Notes: a model not told the origin generated them from the sequence alone. A stretch of DNA of 14,288 bases from a bacterium (GCA_004298725.1 SCQA01000308.1:1-14288), one strand, 5' to 3'. Counted from the first letter of the stretch, positions 1 through 5,862 are shown. Numbers and translations: made by a program.

Positions 1-223
1 GAACGTCCGTTATTACGATGTCCGGCTTGTAATCCGGTATTTTTTCAAGCGCCTCAACAGCGCTTTCAACCGCAAGGCTTTCATAACCGGCCTCTGTAAT
101 GAGGTCGGAAAAAAGTTTCAAATAGAACTTGTCGTCGTCCACTATTATAATGCGGGGACAGCTCTTGTTGTCGGCAAGCAGGGGTTTTTTTCCGGCGGGG
201 TTTGCGTTCTTAGCCGTAGCCAT
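1..223 (-). CDS. Response regulator, receiver domain (5' end only; runs off the window)
   Basis: Only the first 74 codons are in the window; the gene continues past base 1. After a polar N-terminal extension of about 23 residues comes a CheY-like receiver domain. Beta-1 ends in IIIVDDD, giving the acidic metal-binding pocket at Asp29-Asp31, and the strand DIVITDV places the likely phospho-acceptor Asp at residue 73. Such proteins accept phosphate from a sensor histidine kinase in two-component signalling. The output domain, if any, lies outside the window, so the type (single-domain, DNA-binding, diguanylate cyclase and so on) cannot be told. The ATG at 223-221 is preceded on the minus strand by an AAAGGA ribosome-binding site (about 231-237). 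The gene is divergent from the M23 peptidase gene. The family is clear; the target process is unknown. Confidence 0.85.
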   Translation of the reverse strand, partial: MATAKNANPAGKKPLLADNKSCPRIIIVDDDKFYLKLFSDLITEAGYESLAVESAVEALEKIPDYKPDIVITDV

Positions 224-286
224 GGCTTGTTCCTTTCAAAACTTATCAGGAATGCTGTGGTCTCGGAAGTACGCAACTCTATTTTA

Positions 287-315
287 AGATTATTCCGATT
301 AGTTGAATATGTCAA
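287..315 (-). promoter_or_regulatory. Candidate sigma-70 promoter for the response-regulator gene
   Basis: On the minus strand a perfect TTGACA (-35, plus-strand bases 310-315) is followed after 17 bases by TAATCT (287-292), a weak -10. Transcription would start near 280, about 57 bases before the ATG at 223. The -35 and spacing are good and the -10 is poor, so this is a prediction only. Confidence 0.45.
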
Positions 316-373
316 GATGTGACTAAAGTAACTGCCGTAGCTGGGCTTGTTGTGTATGATTGCAATAAGCAGG

Positions 374-411
374 TTGACTTTTTTAATAGGCTCAATTATT
401 ATAGGTATAAT
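374..411 (+). promoter_or_regulatory. Candidate promoter(s) for the M23 peptidase gene, very close to the start codon
   Basis: TTGACT (374-379) lies 17 bases before TATTAT (397-402), which would start transcription near 409. An alternative pair is TTAATA (383-388), a 17-base spacer and a perfect TATAAT (406-411), which would start transcription at about 418-420. The ATG is at 420, so the leader is about 11 bases or absent. No Shine-Dalgarno sequence is visible. Confidence 0.55.
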
Positions 412-419
412 AAAAAAAC

Positions 420-1751
420 ATGAATAATCATACATTAGATACGGAAAATGGCGAAAATAAGCCAAAACGCGTAAGGCCCGCCCTTGTGGCCGTGCTTGTG
501 GCAAGCTCTTTGTTTTTATCCGCTTTTTTTCTTTTAAGCCCGCAGGCGTTTTCGCAGAAGAATACGGACGGCTTTGACGCAGGGGCTGTTTCTTCAAAGG
601 CTTTGTTATCAGGCGAAAAGGTTGAGGAGCCAAGGGTTAAAAGGTACGACTTCAGGTTTGGTCAAGACGATACCTTTTACAAGGTAATTTCCTACTTCAA
701 TGTCCCTGGGCCGCGTATACTGAGTATGCTCGCAAAGACGAAGAAGATATACGACTTTCGCAGTGTTAAAAAAGATTCCGTGCTGAGCGTGTATGCCAGT
801 GACAATAACATAGAGAGCGTTGAATACCGGTTTAACGAGTTCGAGGCAGTTCAACTTAAAAAGGACGACAAAGACCCGGACGGTTTCAGCGCGTTCAAGA
901 CAACCCTGCCACATGAGACAAAAGTTGTGTCCGTAGCCGGCACTATTGATAATTCGCTTTACGGGGACGGCCTGAAAGCCGGCCTTGACCCGCAGTCCAT
1001 ACTCTCGTTTTCAGATATCTTCGCGTGGGACGTTGATTTTGCCGCGGATATAAGGCGCGGCGACAGCTTCAAGATTTACATGGAGATGCTCTACGTTGAA
1101 GGGCGCTTTATTAAAACCGGCCGCATACTCGGCGCCGAAATAGTGAACGAGGGTAAAACATATAGGGCGGTGTATTTTGAAGACGGCAAGGGCAGGGGCG
1201 GCTATTACGACGAAAACGGCAAATCGGTAAGGCGCATGTTGCTTAAATCGCCGCTAAGGTATTCGCGCATATCAAGCCGGTTTACCAACGCGCGCTTTCA
1301 CCCGATACTTAAATATTACAGGCCGCACCACGGCATTGATTATGCCGCGCCGGCAGGCACGCCGGTTGAGGCGTCTGGCGGTGGAAGGGTTGTGCACTCC
1401 GGCTGGAAGGGCGGCTACGGCAACTTTATAGAGGTCAGGCACCCTAACGGCTACGTTACCGGCTACGGACATCTTTCAAGGATAAAGCCCGGCATCAGCG
1501 TCGGAGCGCAGATTGAACAGGGGCAGATAATCGGCTTTGTCGGTTCAACCGGCATATCCACAGGCCCGCACCTGCACTATGAAGTGAAGATAAACAACAC
1601 GCTTATAAATCCGTTAAGGATAAAGGCCGAGCCTAATAAGGCCGTGCCAAAAGAAGACGCGATAAGATTTGCGTCCGCTAAGGAAGAGGTCTTTAAAAAG
1701 CTCGCCAGCGCCACTCCGGCTCTTAACGTGCGCATTGCTTCGGTAAGGTAG
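420..1751 (+). CDS. M23 (LytM-family) zinc metallopeptidase, MepM-like murein endopeptidase
   Basis: A 443-residue protein that probably cleaves peptide cross-links in peptidoglycan on the periplasmic side of the inner membrane. A positively charged N-terminus is followed by one hydrophobic segment (about residues 22-45) acting as an uncleaved anchor or signal. Residues of about 75-130 resemble the LysM/OapA-like region, and about 165-260 resemble the second domain seen in MepM/Csd3-type proteins. The C-terminal M23 domain carries both zinc-binding motifs: HxxxD (His303, Asp307 in HHGIDYAAP) and HLH (His384, His386 in GPHLHYE). All expected metal ligands are therefore present, and the enzyme should be active rather than an EnvC-type degenerate regulator. 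Overall length matches E. coli MepM (about 440). It is monocistronic, divergent from a response-regulator gene and convergent with a rhodanese gene. No Shine-Dalgarno sequence precedes the ATG. The M23 call is firm; the exact substrate bond is inferred. Confidence 0.92.
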   Translation: MNNHTLDTENGENKPKRVRPALVAVLVASSLFLSAFFLLSPQAFSQKNTDGFDAGAVSSKALLSGEKVEEPRVKRYDFRFGQDDTFYKVISYFNVPGPRILSMLAKTKKIYDFRSVKKDSVLSVYASDNNIESVEYRFNEFEAVQLKKDDKDPDGFSAFKTTLPHETKVVSVAGTIDNSLYGDGLKAGLDPQSILSFSDIFAWDVDFAADIRRGDSFKIYMEMLYVEGRFIKTGRILGAEIVNEGKTYRAVYFEDGKGRGGYYDENGKSVRRMLLKSPLRYSRISSRFTNARFHPILKYYRPHHGIDYAAPAGTPVEASGGGRVVHSGWKGGYGNFIEVRHPNGYVTGYGHLSRIKPGISVGAQIEQGQIIGFVGSTGISTGPHLHYEVKINNTLINPLRIKAEPNKAVPKEDAIRFASAKEEVFKKLASATPALNVRIASVR

Positions 1752-1831
1752 GTTAGTTTTAGGTTGAAGAAACTTTATTTGTGGCGCATCGCATGCCAAG
1801 CGCGTTTCGCGCGCGGTAGTCAATAAAAAAC

Positions 1832-1863
1832 AAAAGCCATTCGGAAATATCCGAATGGCTTTT
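1832..1863. terminator. Bidirectional intrinsic terminator between convergent genes
   Basis: A perfect 13-bp stem (AAAAGCCATTCGG at 1832-1844 pairing with 1851-1863) encloses the 6-base loop AAATAT. The A-run on one side and T-run on the other give a U-tract on both strands. It serves the peptidase gene (plus) and the rhodanese gene (minus, stop at 1890). Confidence 0.85.
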
Positions 1864-1889
1864 ATAATCTTGAGCCTGCAAATACGGCG

Positions 1890-2282
1890 TTATTTTTTCC
1901 CGACGCTTACGGCGCCTGTCCATCTGTTCATGCCGCCGATTACGTTATATACTTTTTTGTAGTTGTTGCTCGTAAGTATTTCGCCAAGCTCGTCCCCCAT
2001 GGGGCCGCCGTGGCAGACGAATACTATGGTGTCGTTAGGGGAAAGCTCTTTAAGTATTCTTTTCTTCGCCGTGTCGTAAGGTATGTTTATGGCGTGGGGA
2101 ATATGGCCGCGCGCGAAAAGTTCCGGTTCGCGCACGTCAACTATTATCATGCGCGTGCCGCTATTCATCATCTTTGTAAGCTCAGCGCCTTCTATGCGCG
2201 CGTGTCCGCCTGCAAAGGCGGGTTGGTATGCAAAGAGCATTATAAAAGCAACGGCTACTACAGCCAAAAGGTTCTTTTTCAT
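1890..2282 (-). CDS. Exported single-domain rhodanese-like protein
   Basis: A 130-residue protein with a clear Sec signal peptide (KK, then a hydrophobic core at residues 5-18, with a probable cut after AFA at residue 24), so the mature protein of about 106 residues is periplasmic. The rest is one rhodanese domain: VDVREPELFARGHIPHAINIP (about 48-68) is the conserved front half, and the active-site cysteine is Cys90 in FVCHGGPMGDE. GlpE and PspE are single-domain relatives that move sulfane sulfur to cyanide or thiols; the natural acceptor here is unknown. The loop after the cysteine (HGGPMGDE) is not the common CRSGNR type. An AGGAGG ribosome-binding site sits 6-7 bases before the ATG at 2282. 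The gene is alone and convergent with the peptidase, and nothing nearby suggests a specific sulfur pathway. Confidence 0.9.
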   Translation of the reverse strand: MKKNLLAVVAVAFIMLFAYQPAFAGGHARIEGAELTKMMNSGTRMIIVDVREPELFARGHIPHAINIPYDTAKKRILKELSPNDTIVFVCHGGPMGDELGEILTSNNYKKVYNVIGGMNRWTGAVSVGKK

Positions 2283-2317
2283 ATAACGGCCTCCTCTATT
2301 ATTTTTGTCGCGACACC

Positions 2318-2351
2318 GTTAAAATTAACATAATATGCGGACGCATGTCAA
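2318..2351 (-). promoter_or_regulatory. Possible rhodanese promoter with a short inverted repeat
   Basis: On the minus strand TTGACA (plus-strand bases 2346-2351) is followed after 17 bases by TTAATT (about 2323-2328), a poor -10. The -10 position overlaps a hyphenated inverted repeat, GTTAA-TT-TTAAC (2318-2329), which could be an operator. The -35 is perfect and the -10 is weak, so treat this as a candidate only. Confidence 0.3.
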
Positions 2352-2365
2352 AAAAACCGCGCGCC

Positions 2366-2394
2366 TTGCCTTGAAAATTGTTTTGGCGTATTCT
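2366..2394 (+). promoter_or_regulatory. Candidate promoter for ogt
   Basis: TTGCCT (2366-2371) and TATTCT (2389-2394) are 17 bases apart, each matching 4 of 6 consensus bases. A second reading pairs TTGAAA (2371-2376) with TAAATA (2394-2399), also 17 apart. Transcription would start at about 2401-2406, immediately before the ATG at 2407. Confidence 0.4.
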
Positions 2395-2406
2395 AAATAA
2401 CCGCGT

Positions 2407-2928
2407 ATGAAGAAAATAAACACTGACATCAAATATTGCGAATTCAACTCGCCGGTCGGCGTAATTTTTGTAGCGGCGTCTTTAAAAGGCCTTACGGATG
2501 TTGGCATACGCGTTGCTAAAGGCGATTTTTTAAAACGGCTTTTCATGAAATACGCGCAAACGCCGGTTTACGACAAGGCATTCTTTTCAAAACAGCTTGT
2601 AAGATTTAAGCGGTATTTTATCGGCGAGCAAGAGGTCTTTGCGGATTTGCCGCTGGATATGCGCGGTACGGACTTTGAGGTTAAAGTCTGGCAGGCTTTA
2701 AAAGGTGTACAGCGCGGCAAAACAATTACTTACGGCGCGCTCGCTTTGAAAGCCGGGTCGCCTCGTGGCGCAAGGGCCGTTGGAGGGGCGTGCAGTAGAA
2801 ACCCTTTGCCTATTCTCGTACCGTGTCACAGGGTTTTGCCGGCAAACGGCAAGCTTGGAAATTATACGGGCGGGGCGGATACAAAAAAACGCCTTCTTGA
2901 AATAGAAGGCGTTGTCGTTGAAATTTAA
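2407..2928 (+). CDS. ogt: Methylated-DNA--[protein]-cysteine S-methyltransferase (Ogt/MGMT)
   Basis: A 173-residue suicide repair protein that transfers the alkyl group from O6-alkylguanine in DNA to its own cysteine. The active-site signature ILVPCHRVL is intact with Cys140, and the following NGKLGNYTGG and KKRLLEIEG match the family's substrate loop and last helix. The DNA-binding helix-turn-helix is GKTITYGALALKAGSPRGARAVGGACSRNP (about residues 108-134), including the arginine of the RAVG motif and the asparagine hinge. The N-terminal domain (about residues 1-80) is the diverged, non-catalytic half. Length is close to E. coli Ogt (171), so this is the stand-alone form and not an Ada fusion. 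The ATG has no visible Shine-Dalgarno sequence. The last coding bases contain a hairpin that reads as a minus-strand terminator. Confidence 0.95.
   Translation: MKKINTDIKYCEFNSPVGVIFVAASLKGLTDVGIRVAKGDFLKRLFMKYAQTPVYDKAFFSKQLVRFKRYFIGEQEVFADLPLDMRGTDFEVKVWQALKGVQRGKTITYGALALKAGSPRGARAVGGACSRNPLPILVPCHRVLPANGKLGNYTGGADTKKRLLEIEGVVVEI
2882..2913 (-). terminator. Intrinsic terminator on the minus strand, inside the 3' end of ogt
   Basis: A perfect 10-bp stem (AACGCCTTCT at 2888-2897 pairing with 2904-2913, loop TGAAAT) is followed on the minus strand by a run of seven T (plus-strand A-run 2883-2889). Read leftward it is a textbook intrinsic terminator. The plus-strand side lacks a U-tract. Its likely client is the minus-strand transcript of the CopD-like gene that ends at 3296. 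Confidence 0.7.
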
Positions 2929-3010
2929 AAGGACTATTGGCGCGTTTAAGGGTTGCTACTTTTGGCGGGCTGTTTCGTAAAAAGTTTTTTAGCAGGTTGC
3001 TGTTCGGGTA

Positions 3011-3225
3011 GCTCGCCTTAGGCGAGCAATAATATAGTTAAATATCGTTACCGATTGACGCAGTCAACAAAAGTCCCATCTACGGCGTTGTCTTCGTCGC
3101 TCGTAACTGCGACGTAGAGAAAACTACGCCTCGTTACTCACGTCTCGACGCTTGCATCTGGAACTTTTGTTGACTTTGTCAACTGGTAAGGACTTCGCCT
3201 TTTGTATTGTTCGCCTTTGGCGAAC
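3011..3225. repeat. 215-bp nested palindromic (MITE-like) element
   Basis: This fills most of the 367-base gene-free stretch 2929-3295; the remaining bases show nothing recognisable. The whole element is an imperfect inverted repeat centred at about 3118. The outer ends are two 17-base mini-palindromes, GCTCGCC-TTA-GGCGAGC (3011-3027) and GTTCGCC-TTT-GGCGAAC (3209-3225). Inside them are arms TTACC-n2-TTGAC-n2-AGTCAACAAAAGT (3048-3074 and reverse complement 3163-3189) with only about four mismatches. At the centre, GTAAC and CGTAG pair with CTACG and GTTAC around the loop AGAAAA. No open reading frame typical of a transposase lies inside. Its size and fold resemble the dispersed non-autonomous palindromic repeats common in many bacterial genomes; copy number cannot be judged here. 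Confidence 0.75.
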
Positions 3226-3295
3226 TGACCAGAGAGCAATCTGCCAGATTTTTAGGTTTTTCCGCAAACTGTTAGTACGATATGTTTCTTCGCCA

Positions 3296-3778
3296 TCAAA
3301 AAAAAGCCGGTCCGTGAGCCACAAGAACGCCCATAACCGATGCGAGCAGGGAAATGAATACCATAAGATAGTGCATTCTGTTGAGCTTTATGAATATCGC
3401 GTCAATGTCCATTTTCGCGCCGCCCTTTGCCATTCCTTCCAGCATCTTTTTAATTACAAGCGGTTCAAGGCCAAACAGCATTATGAACCAGAAGACCCAT
3501 ATCATGGTCATGACGGTTAATGGTATGCCGCCACTTGTAAAGAGCGCCGAGTACCAGCCGGTAACGTAGAGCATTATTATGCCGGATATGCCGGTTATTA
3601 GGTTAAAAGCTCTGGCAAGCTTTGCAAACCGGTGCTCTACCCTTTGAAACATCAGAACTTTTTGAAGGGCATCCGGCGTTTTAATGGCCATCGGAAGGAT
3701 TATTATGGTTACAAAGGCCAGTCCGCCGATCCATAAAATTACAGTTAAAAGATGTATGATGTGCATTACGAGAAACAT
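3296..3778 (-). CDS. CopD-like integral membrane protein, four helices
   Basis: A 160-residue inner-membrane protein. Four hydrophobic segments are visible at about residues 3-29, 58-80, 87-108 and 135-155, with a charged loop (about 109-134) between the last two. Histidines recur at helix ends: His6 and His9 in the first helix, His49 before the second, His136 and His155 in the fourth. This is a layout typical of small CopD-like or haem-binding membrane proteins. I infer a metal or haem role; the family assignment is by overall look, not by a diagnostic motif. The start at 3778 is chosen because a GGAGG site lies 7 bases upstream (3786-3790). A longer reading frame to 3883 would add 35 residues without membrane or motif character. 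The downstream transcript probably runs through the palindromic element to the terminator in ogt. Confidence 0.7.
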   Translation of the reverse strand: MFLVMHIIHLLTVILWIGGLAFVTIIILPMAIKTPDALQKVLMFQRVEHRFAKLARAFNLITGISGIIMLYVTGWYSALFTSGGIPLTVMTMIWVFWFIMLFGLEPLVIKKMLEGMAKGGAKMDIDAIFIKLNRMHYLMVFISLLASVMGVLVAHGPAFF

Positions 3779-4132
3779 TTCAAGGCCTCCGTTAAGCTGT
3801 TGCAAAAGTCCGTCTGTTTGTTGTTTACCGCAGTGGCGCGCGTAGAAGGCACGCTTAATTGCGCTATAATTATAGCATGGCAACGTGCGTAGCGCAAAGC
3901 ATACCCTTACCTAACCGTCTCATAACCTGCTTGAAAACAAAATGATATAAGTCAATTCATAACTCGCAGATTGTTTAAATCATGTGCTTTTCTTGGCGAG
4001 TCAAGGCGAGTTGATTAAAATATGGCAGTAGCCTGCGTTGTGTGATAATAGTTGTTGTAAATAATAGGCGATTGTCATTACAAATGTGGTTTTGTCTTTT
4101 GATATTTCGGTGCGGCGGGCGGCTAAAGGGGT
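3779..4132. other. Divergent intergenic region between two membrane-protein genes
   Basis: This stretch holds the ribosome-binding site of the CopD-like gene and the palindrome GCTATAATTATAGC (3863-3876). Read on the minus strand the palindrome gives a TATAAT -10 with TTGCGC 17 bases upstream (3892-3897), so it may drive the CopD-like gene. Further right are a direct repeat GGCGAGT-CAA-GGCGAGT (3995-4011) and its inverted copy ACTCGC at 3962-3967. I see no gene, tRNA or riboswitch. An AAAGGGG site lies just before the ATG at 4133. Confidence 0.4.
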
Positions 4133-4618
4133 ATGGAATCAACTGAAATGACAGCGGAGATAGTTAAAGAGATAAGAAAGACCTGCGTCTTTATCGGGGT
4201 CTTTTCGGCGGTTTTTGTTTTAATGTATATCGGCGTGGTGCTGATAATAAAAAATACCTTTATTTTTTTCATTGGTTTAATGCCAAGCATGGACAAGACG
4301 TTACTGCGCCTTATTTTTTACGTTTTGTCCGCGTCTTTGATGGGTGTTCTGTTTTTTATCAGAAGACGTAGGTTTTCGTCAAAGTCGCTTTCCGCAAAAA
4401 GCAATGACGTTATAAGCCTTATAAAATACGTGATGAATACGGTTATATGGTCTATGGCCCTTGCCCTTGGGCCTGCGATAAGCGGTTTCTTCATCTTTGC
4501 CCTTGGTAATTTATTGTATGATTTTTTAGTCCTTTCAGCCATATCTTTTATTGCAATATACATCAATGTGCCTGCCAAAGCATGGCTTGAGTTAAAGTTG
4601 TTTACTTCTTTATCGTAA
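4133..4618 (+). CDS. Hypothetical membrane protein, four predicted helices
   Basis: I do not recognise this 161-residue protein. It begins with a short acidic, cytoplasm-like segment (residues 1-16). Hydrophobic stretches follow at about 17-40, 58-76, 103-124 and 126-147. Between the second and third lies a strongly basic loop with RRRRF and several serines and lysines (about 78-98), which by the positive-inside rule should be cytoplasmic, putting both termini inside. There are no conserved catalytic or metal-binding residues that I can point to. Its base composition is more AT-rich than neighbouring genes. The start is supported by AAAGGGG just before the ATG, although the spacing is tight. 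It stands alone between a divergent CopD-like gene and the perR promoter. A small hairpin (TTGTTTAC at 4598-4605 pairing with 4615-4622) overlaps the stop codon but has no U-tract. Confidence 0.7.
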   Translation: MESTEMTAEIVKEIRKTCVFIGVFSAVFVLMYIGVVLIIKNTFIFFIGLMPSMDKTLLRLIFYVLSASLMGVLFFIRRRRFSSKSLSAKSNDVISLIKYVMNTVIWSMALALGPAISGFFIFALGNLLYDFLVLSAISFIAIYINVPAKAWLELKLFTSLS

Positions 4619-4695
4619 ACAATCAAGCCCGTATGAAAGTAAGCGCGGTTATTTAAAAAGCAAAGCTCAAAACAAAAAAACATCTAAAAAACAAC

Positions 4696-4723
4696 TTGAC
4701 AGGTTATTTATTTCTGCTATAAT
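4696..4723 (+). promoter_or_regulatory. Near-consensus sigma-70 promoter of the perR operon
   Basis: A perfect TTGACA (4696-4701), a 16-base spacer and a perfect TATAAT (4718-4723). Transcription should start near 4730, about 37 bases before the ATG of perR. This is the best promoter match in the window and would be strong unless repressed. Confidence 0.85.
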
Positions 4724-4736
4724 AGAATTATTCTAA
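4722..4736. promoter_or_regulatory. Per box (PerR operator) overlapping the -10 element
   Basis: The sequence ATAGAAT-T-ATTCTAA is a 7-1-7 inverted repeat matching the Bacillus Per-box consensus TTATAATnATTATAA at 11 of 14 defined positions. Its core TAGAAT-T-ATTCTA is a perfect palindrome. It overlaps the last bases of the -10 and the start site, so bound PerR would block RNA polymerase. Autoregulation is inferred. Confidence 0.7.
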
Positions 4737-4766
4737 ATTAGTAATTCCTTTAAATTGGATGACTTT

Positions 4767-5177
4767 ATGATGGAAATTATCAACAAGTTTAAGGGTAAAG
4801 GTTTCAAGCTTACTCCACAGCGTCTTTCAATACTGAAATTCCTTGACGGCAATACAAGTCATCCGACTGCCGAGGATATTTTTAAAGCGCTGAAAAAGAC
4901 CCACCCTACGGTGTCGTTCGCAACGGTTTATAACACGGTGCAGGCGTTAAGGGACAGGGGCGAGCTTCAGGAAATAACCATTGATCCGGAAAAAAAGCAT
5001 TTCGACCCGAACACCGCTCCGCACCACCATATTATGTGCACGGCTTGTAAAAGGGTAGAAGACGTTTTTGCGGACTACTCGTCAGCCCTGCAACTGCCTG
5101 AAAATGTTTCAAAGAACTTTGCAGTCAGCGGCAATCACGTTGATTTTTACGGAATTTGCAAAAAGTGCAGAAGCTGA
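4767..5177 (+). CDS. perR: Peroxide-responsive Fur-family repressor PerR
   Basis: A 136-residue Fur-family protein with an N-terminal winged helix (LTPQRLSILKFL; recognition helix SFATVYNTVQAL, about residues 50-61) and a C-terminal dimerisation domain. By direct alignment with B. subtilis PerR from memory, all five regulatory-metal ligands are kept: His32, Asp80, His86, His88 and Asp99. Asp99 stands where Fur proteins usually have Glu, which favours a peroxide sensor over an iron sensor. The structural zinc site is complete: Cys91 and Cys94 (CTAC), Cys131 and Cys134 (CKKC). In the family, Fe-bound PerR is inactivated when hydrogen peroxide oxidises the metal-ligand histidines. A start at TTG 4755 is possible; ATG 4767 is preferred because GGA lies 7 bases upstream. 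It heads an operon with a peroxiredoxin gene 91 bases downstream. Confidence 0.87.
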   Translation: MMEIINKFKGKGFKLTPQRLSILKFLDGNTSHPTAEDIFKALKKTHPTVSFATVYNTVQALRDRGELQEITIDPEKKHFDPNTAPHHHIMCTACKRVEDVFADYSSALQLPENVSKNFAVSGNHVDFYGICKKCRS

Positions 5178-5268
5178 GGCGCGCAAGTTGAATTTTGCCG
5201 CGGTCAATGGGCAAAAGTTTAAGCTGAACCCTAAAAAAATAAATCAAAAAATACTCGGGAGGAGTCAG

Positions 5269-5862
5269 ATGACACAAGCAATTGTACAAAAAAGCGCGCC
5301 GGATTTTACGGCACAGGCGGTACTTAAAGACGGAAGCTTAAAGGAAATTAAGCTCTCCGATTACAAAGGCAAGTACGTAGTGCTATTTTTCTACCCGTTA
5401 GATTTTACGTTTGTTTGCCCGACTGAAATAATCGCCTTTAGCGACAGGATTAGCGAGTTTGAAAAGATTGGCGCGGCGGTTATCGGCGTTTCGGTTGACA
5501 GCCACTTTTCGCACATAGCATGGAGAAATTCTCCGAGAAAGGACGGCGGCATCGGCGAGGTTCAATACCCGCTTGTGTCAGACCTGGATAAGTCAATAAG
5601 CAGAAGCTACGGCGTTTTGATTGAAAAGCCGGGTATCGCGCTTCGCGGCCTTTTTATAATTGACAAGGCCGGTACGCTTCGCCATGTAACGATAAACGAT
5701 CTGCCGCTTGGCAGAAGCGTTGACGAAGTGTTAAGGGTGCTTGACGCGATACAGTTCAACGAAAAGAACGGGGAGGTCTGCCCTGCAAATTGGAAAAAAG
5801 GTGAAAAGGGCATGAAACCCAATCAAGCGGGACTCAAAGAATACGCGTCTGCCAACTTTTAA
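5269..5862 (+). CDS. Typical 2-Cys peroxiredoxin (AhpC/Prx1 class)
   Basis: A 197-residue cytosolic peroxidase that reduces hydrogen peroxide and organic peroxides using thiols. The peroxidatic cysteine is Cys50 in DFTFVCPTE with the upstream PLDFTF context. The resolving cysteine is Cys171 in GEVCPANW, so the enzyme is of the two-cysteine, dimeric type. The GGIG motif (in KDGGIGEVQYPL) is present, but there is no C-terminal YF motif; the family normally needs both for easy over-oxidation, so a robust enzyme is expected. A strong GGGAGGAG ribosome-binding site (5258-5264) precedes the ATG and fixes the start. The open frame extends upstream through perR but that part is only a shadow. No promoter is evident in the 91-base gap, so it is probably co-transcribed with perR and derepressed by peroxide. 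No AhpF gene is nearby; the reductant is unknown. Confidence 0.95.
   Translation: MTQAIVQKSAPDFTAQAVLKDGSLKEIKLSDYKGKYVVLFFYPLDFTFVCPTEIIAFSDRISEFEKIGAAVIGVSVDSHFSHIAWRNSPRKDGGIGEVQYPLVSDLDKSISRSYGVLIEKPGIALRGLFIIDKAGTLRHVTINDLPLGRSVDEVLRVLDAIQFNEKNGEVCPANWKKGEKGMKPNQAGLKEYASANF

Noticed and set aside
145..633. Long minus-strand open frames opposite known genes (for example 145-633, 609-914, 9204-9707, 10098-10538, 11788-12219).
   Set aside because: They mirror the codon structure of the real genes on the other strand, show no family motifs and have no ribosome-binding sites.
2989..2999. TTAGCAGGTTG matches, in reverse complement, 14198-14208 near the putative insertion-sequence end.
   Set aside because: An 11-base match is expected many times by chance in a 14-kb window compared with itself; no flanking similarity extends it.
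2929..3295. Possible structured non-coding RNA or riboswitch in the gene-free stretch because of its many hairpins.
   Set aside because: The symmetry about one centre and repeat-like arms fit a palindromic mobile element better, and no known riboswitch core is recognisable.
3779..3883. A longer N-terminus for the CopD-like protein starting at 3883.
   Set aside because: It lacks a ribosome-binding site and membrane character, whereas ATG 3778 has GGAGG at ideal spacing and begins directly with the first helix.
4598..4622. Hairpin TTGTTTAC...GTAAACAA over the stop codon of the hypothetical membrane protein, considered as a terminator.
   Set aside because: AT-rich stem with a 9-base loop and no U-tract after it on the plus strand.
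5068..5268. The open frame of the peroxiredoxin extends 67 codons upstream, across the end of perR, which might suggest a fusion or long N-terminus.
   Set aside because: The ATG at 5269 has a strong GGGAGGAG site and matches the family's normal N-terminus; the upstream part overlaps perR and has no peroxiredoxin character.
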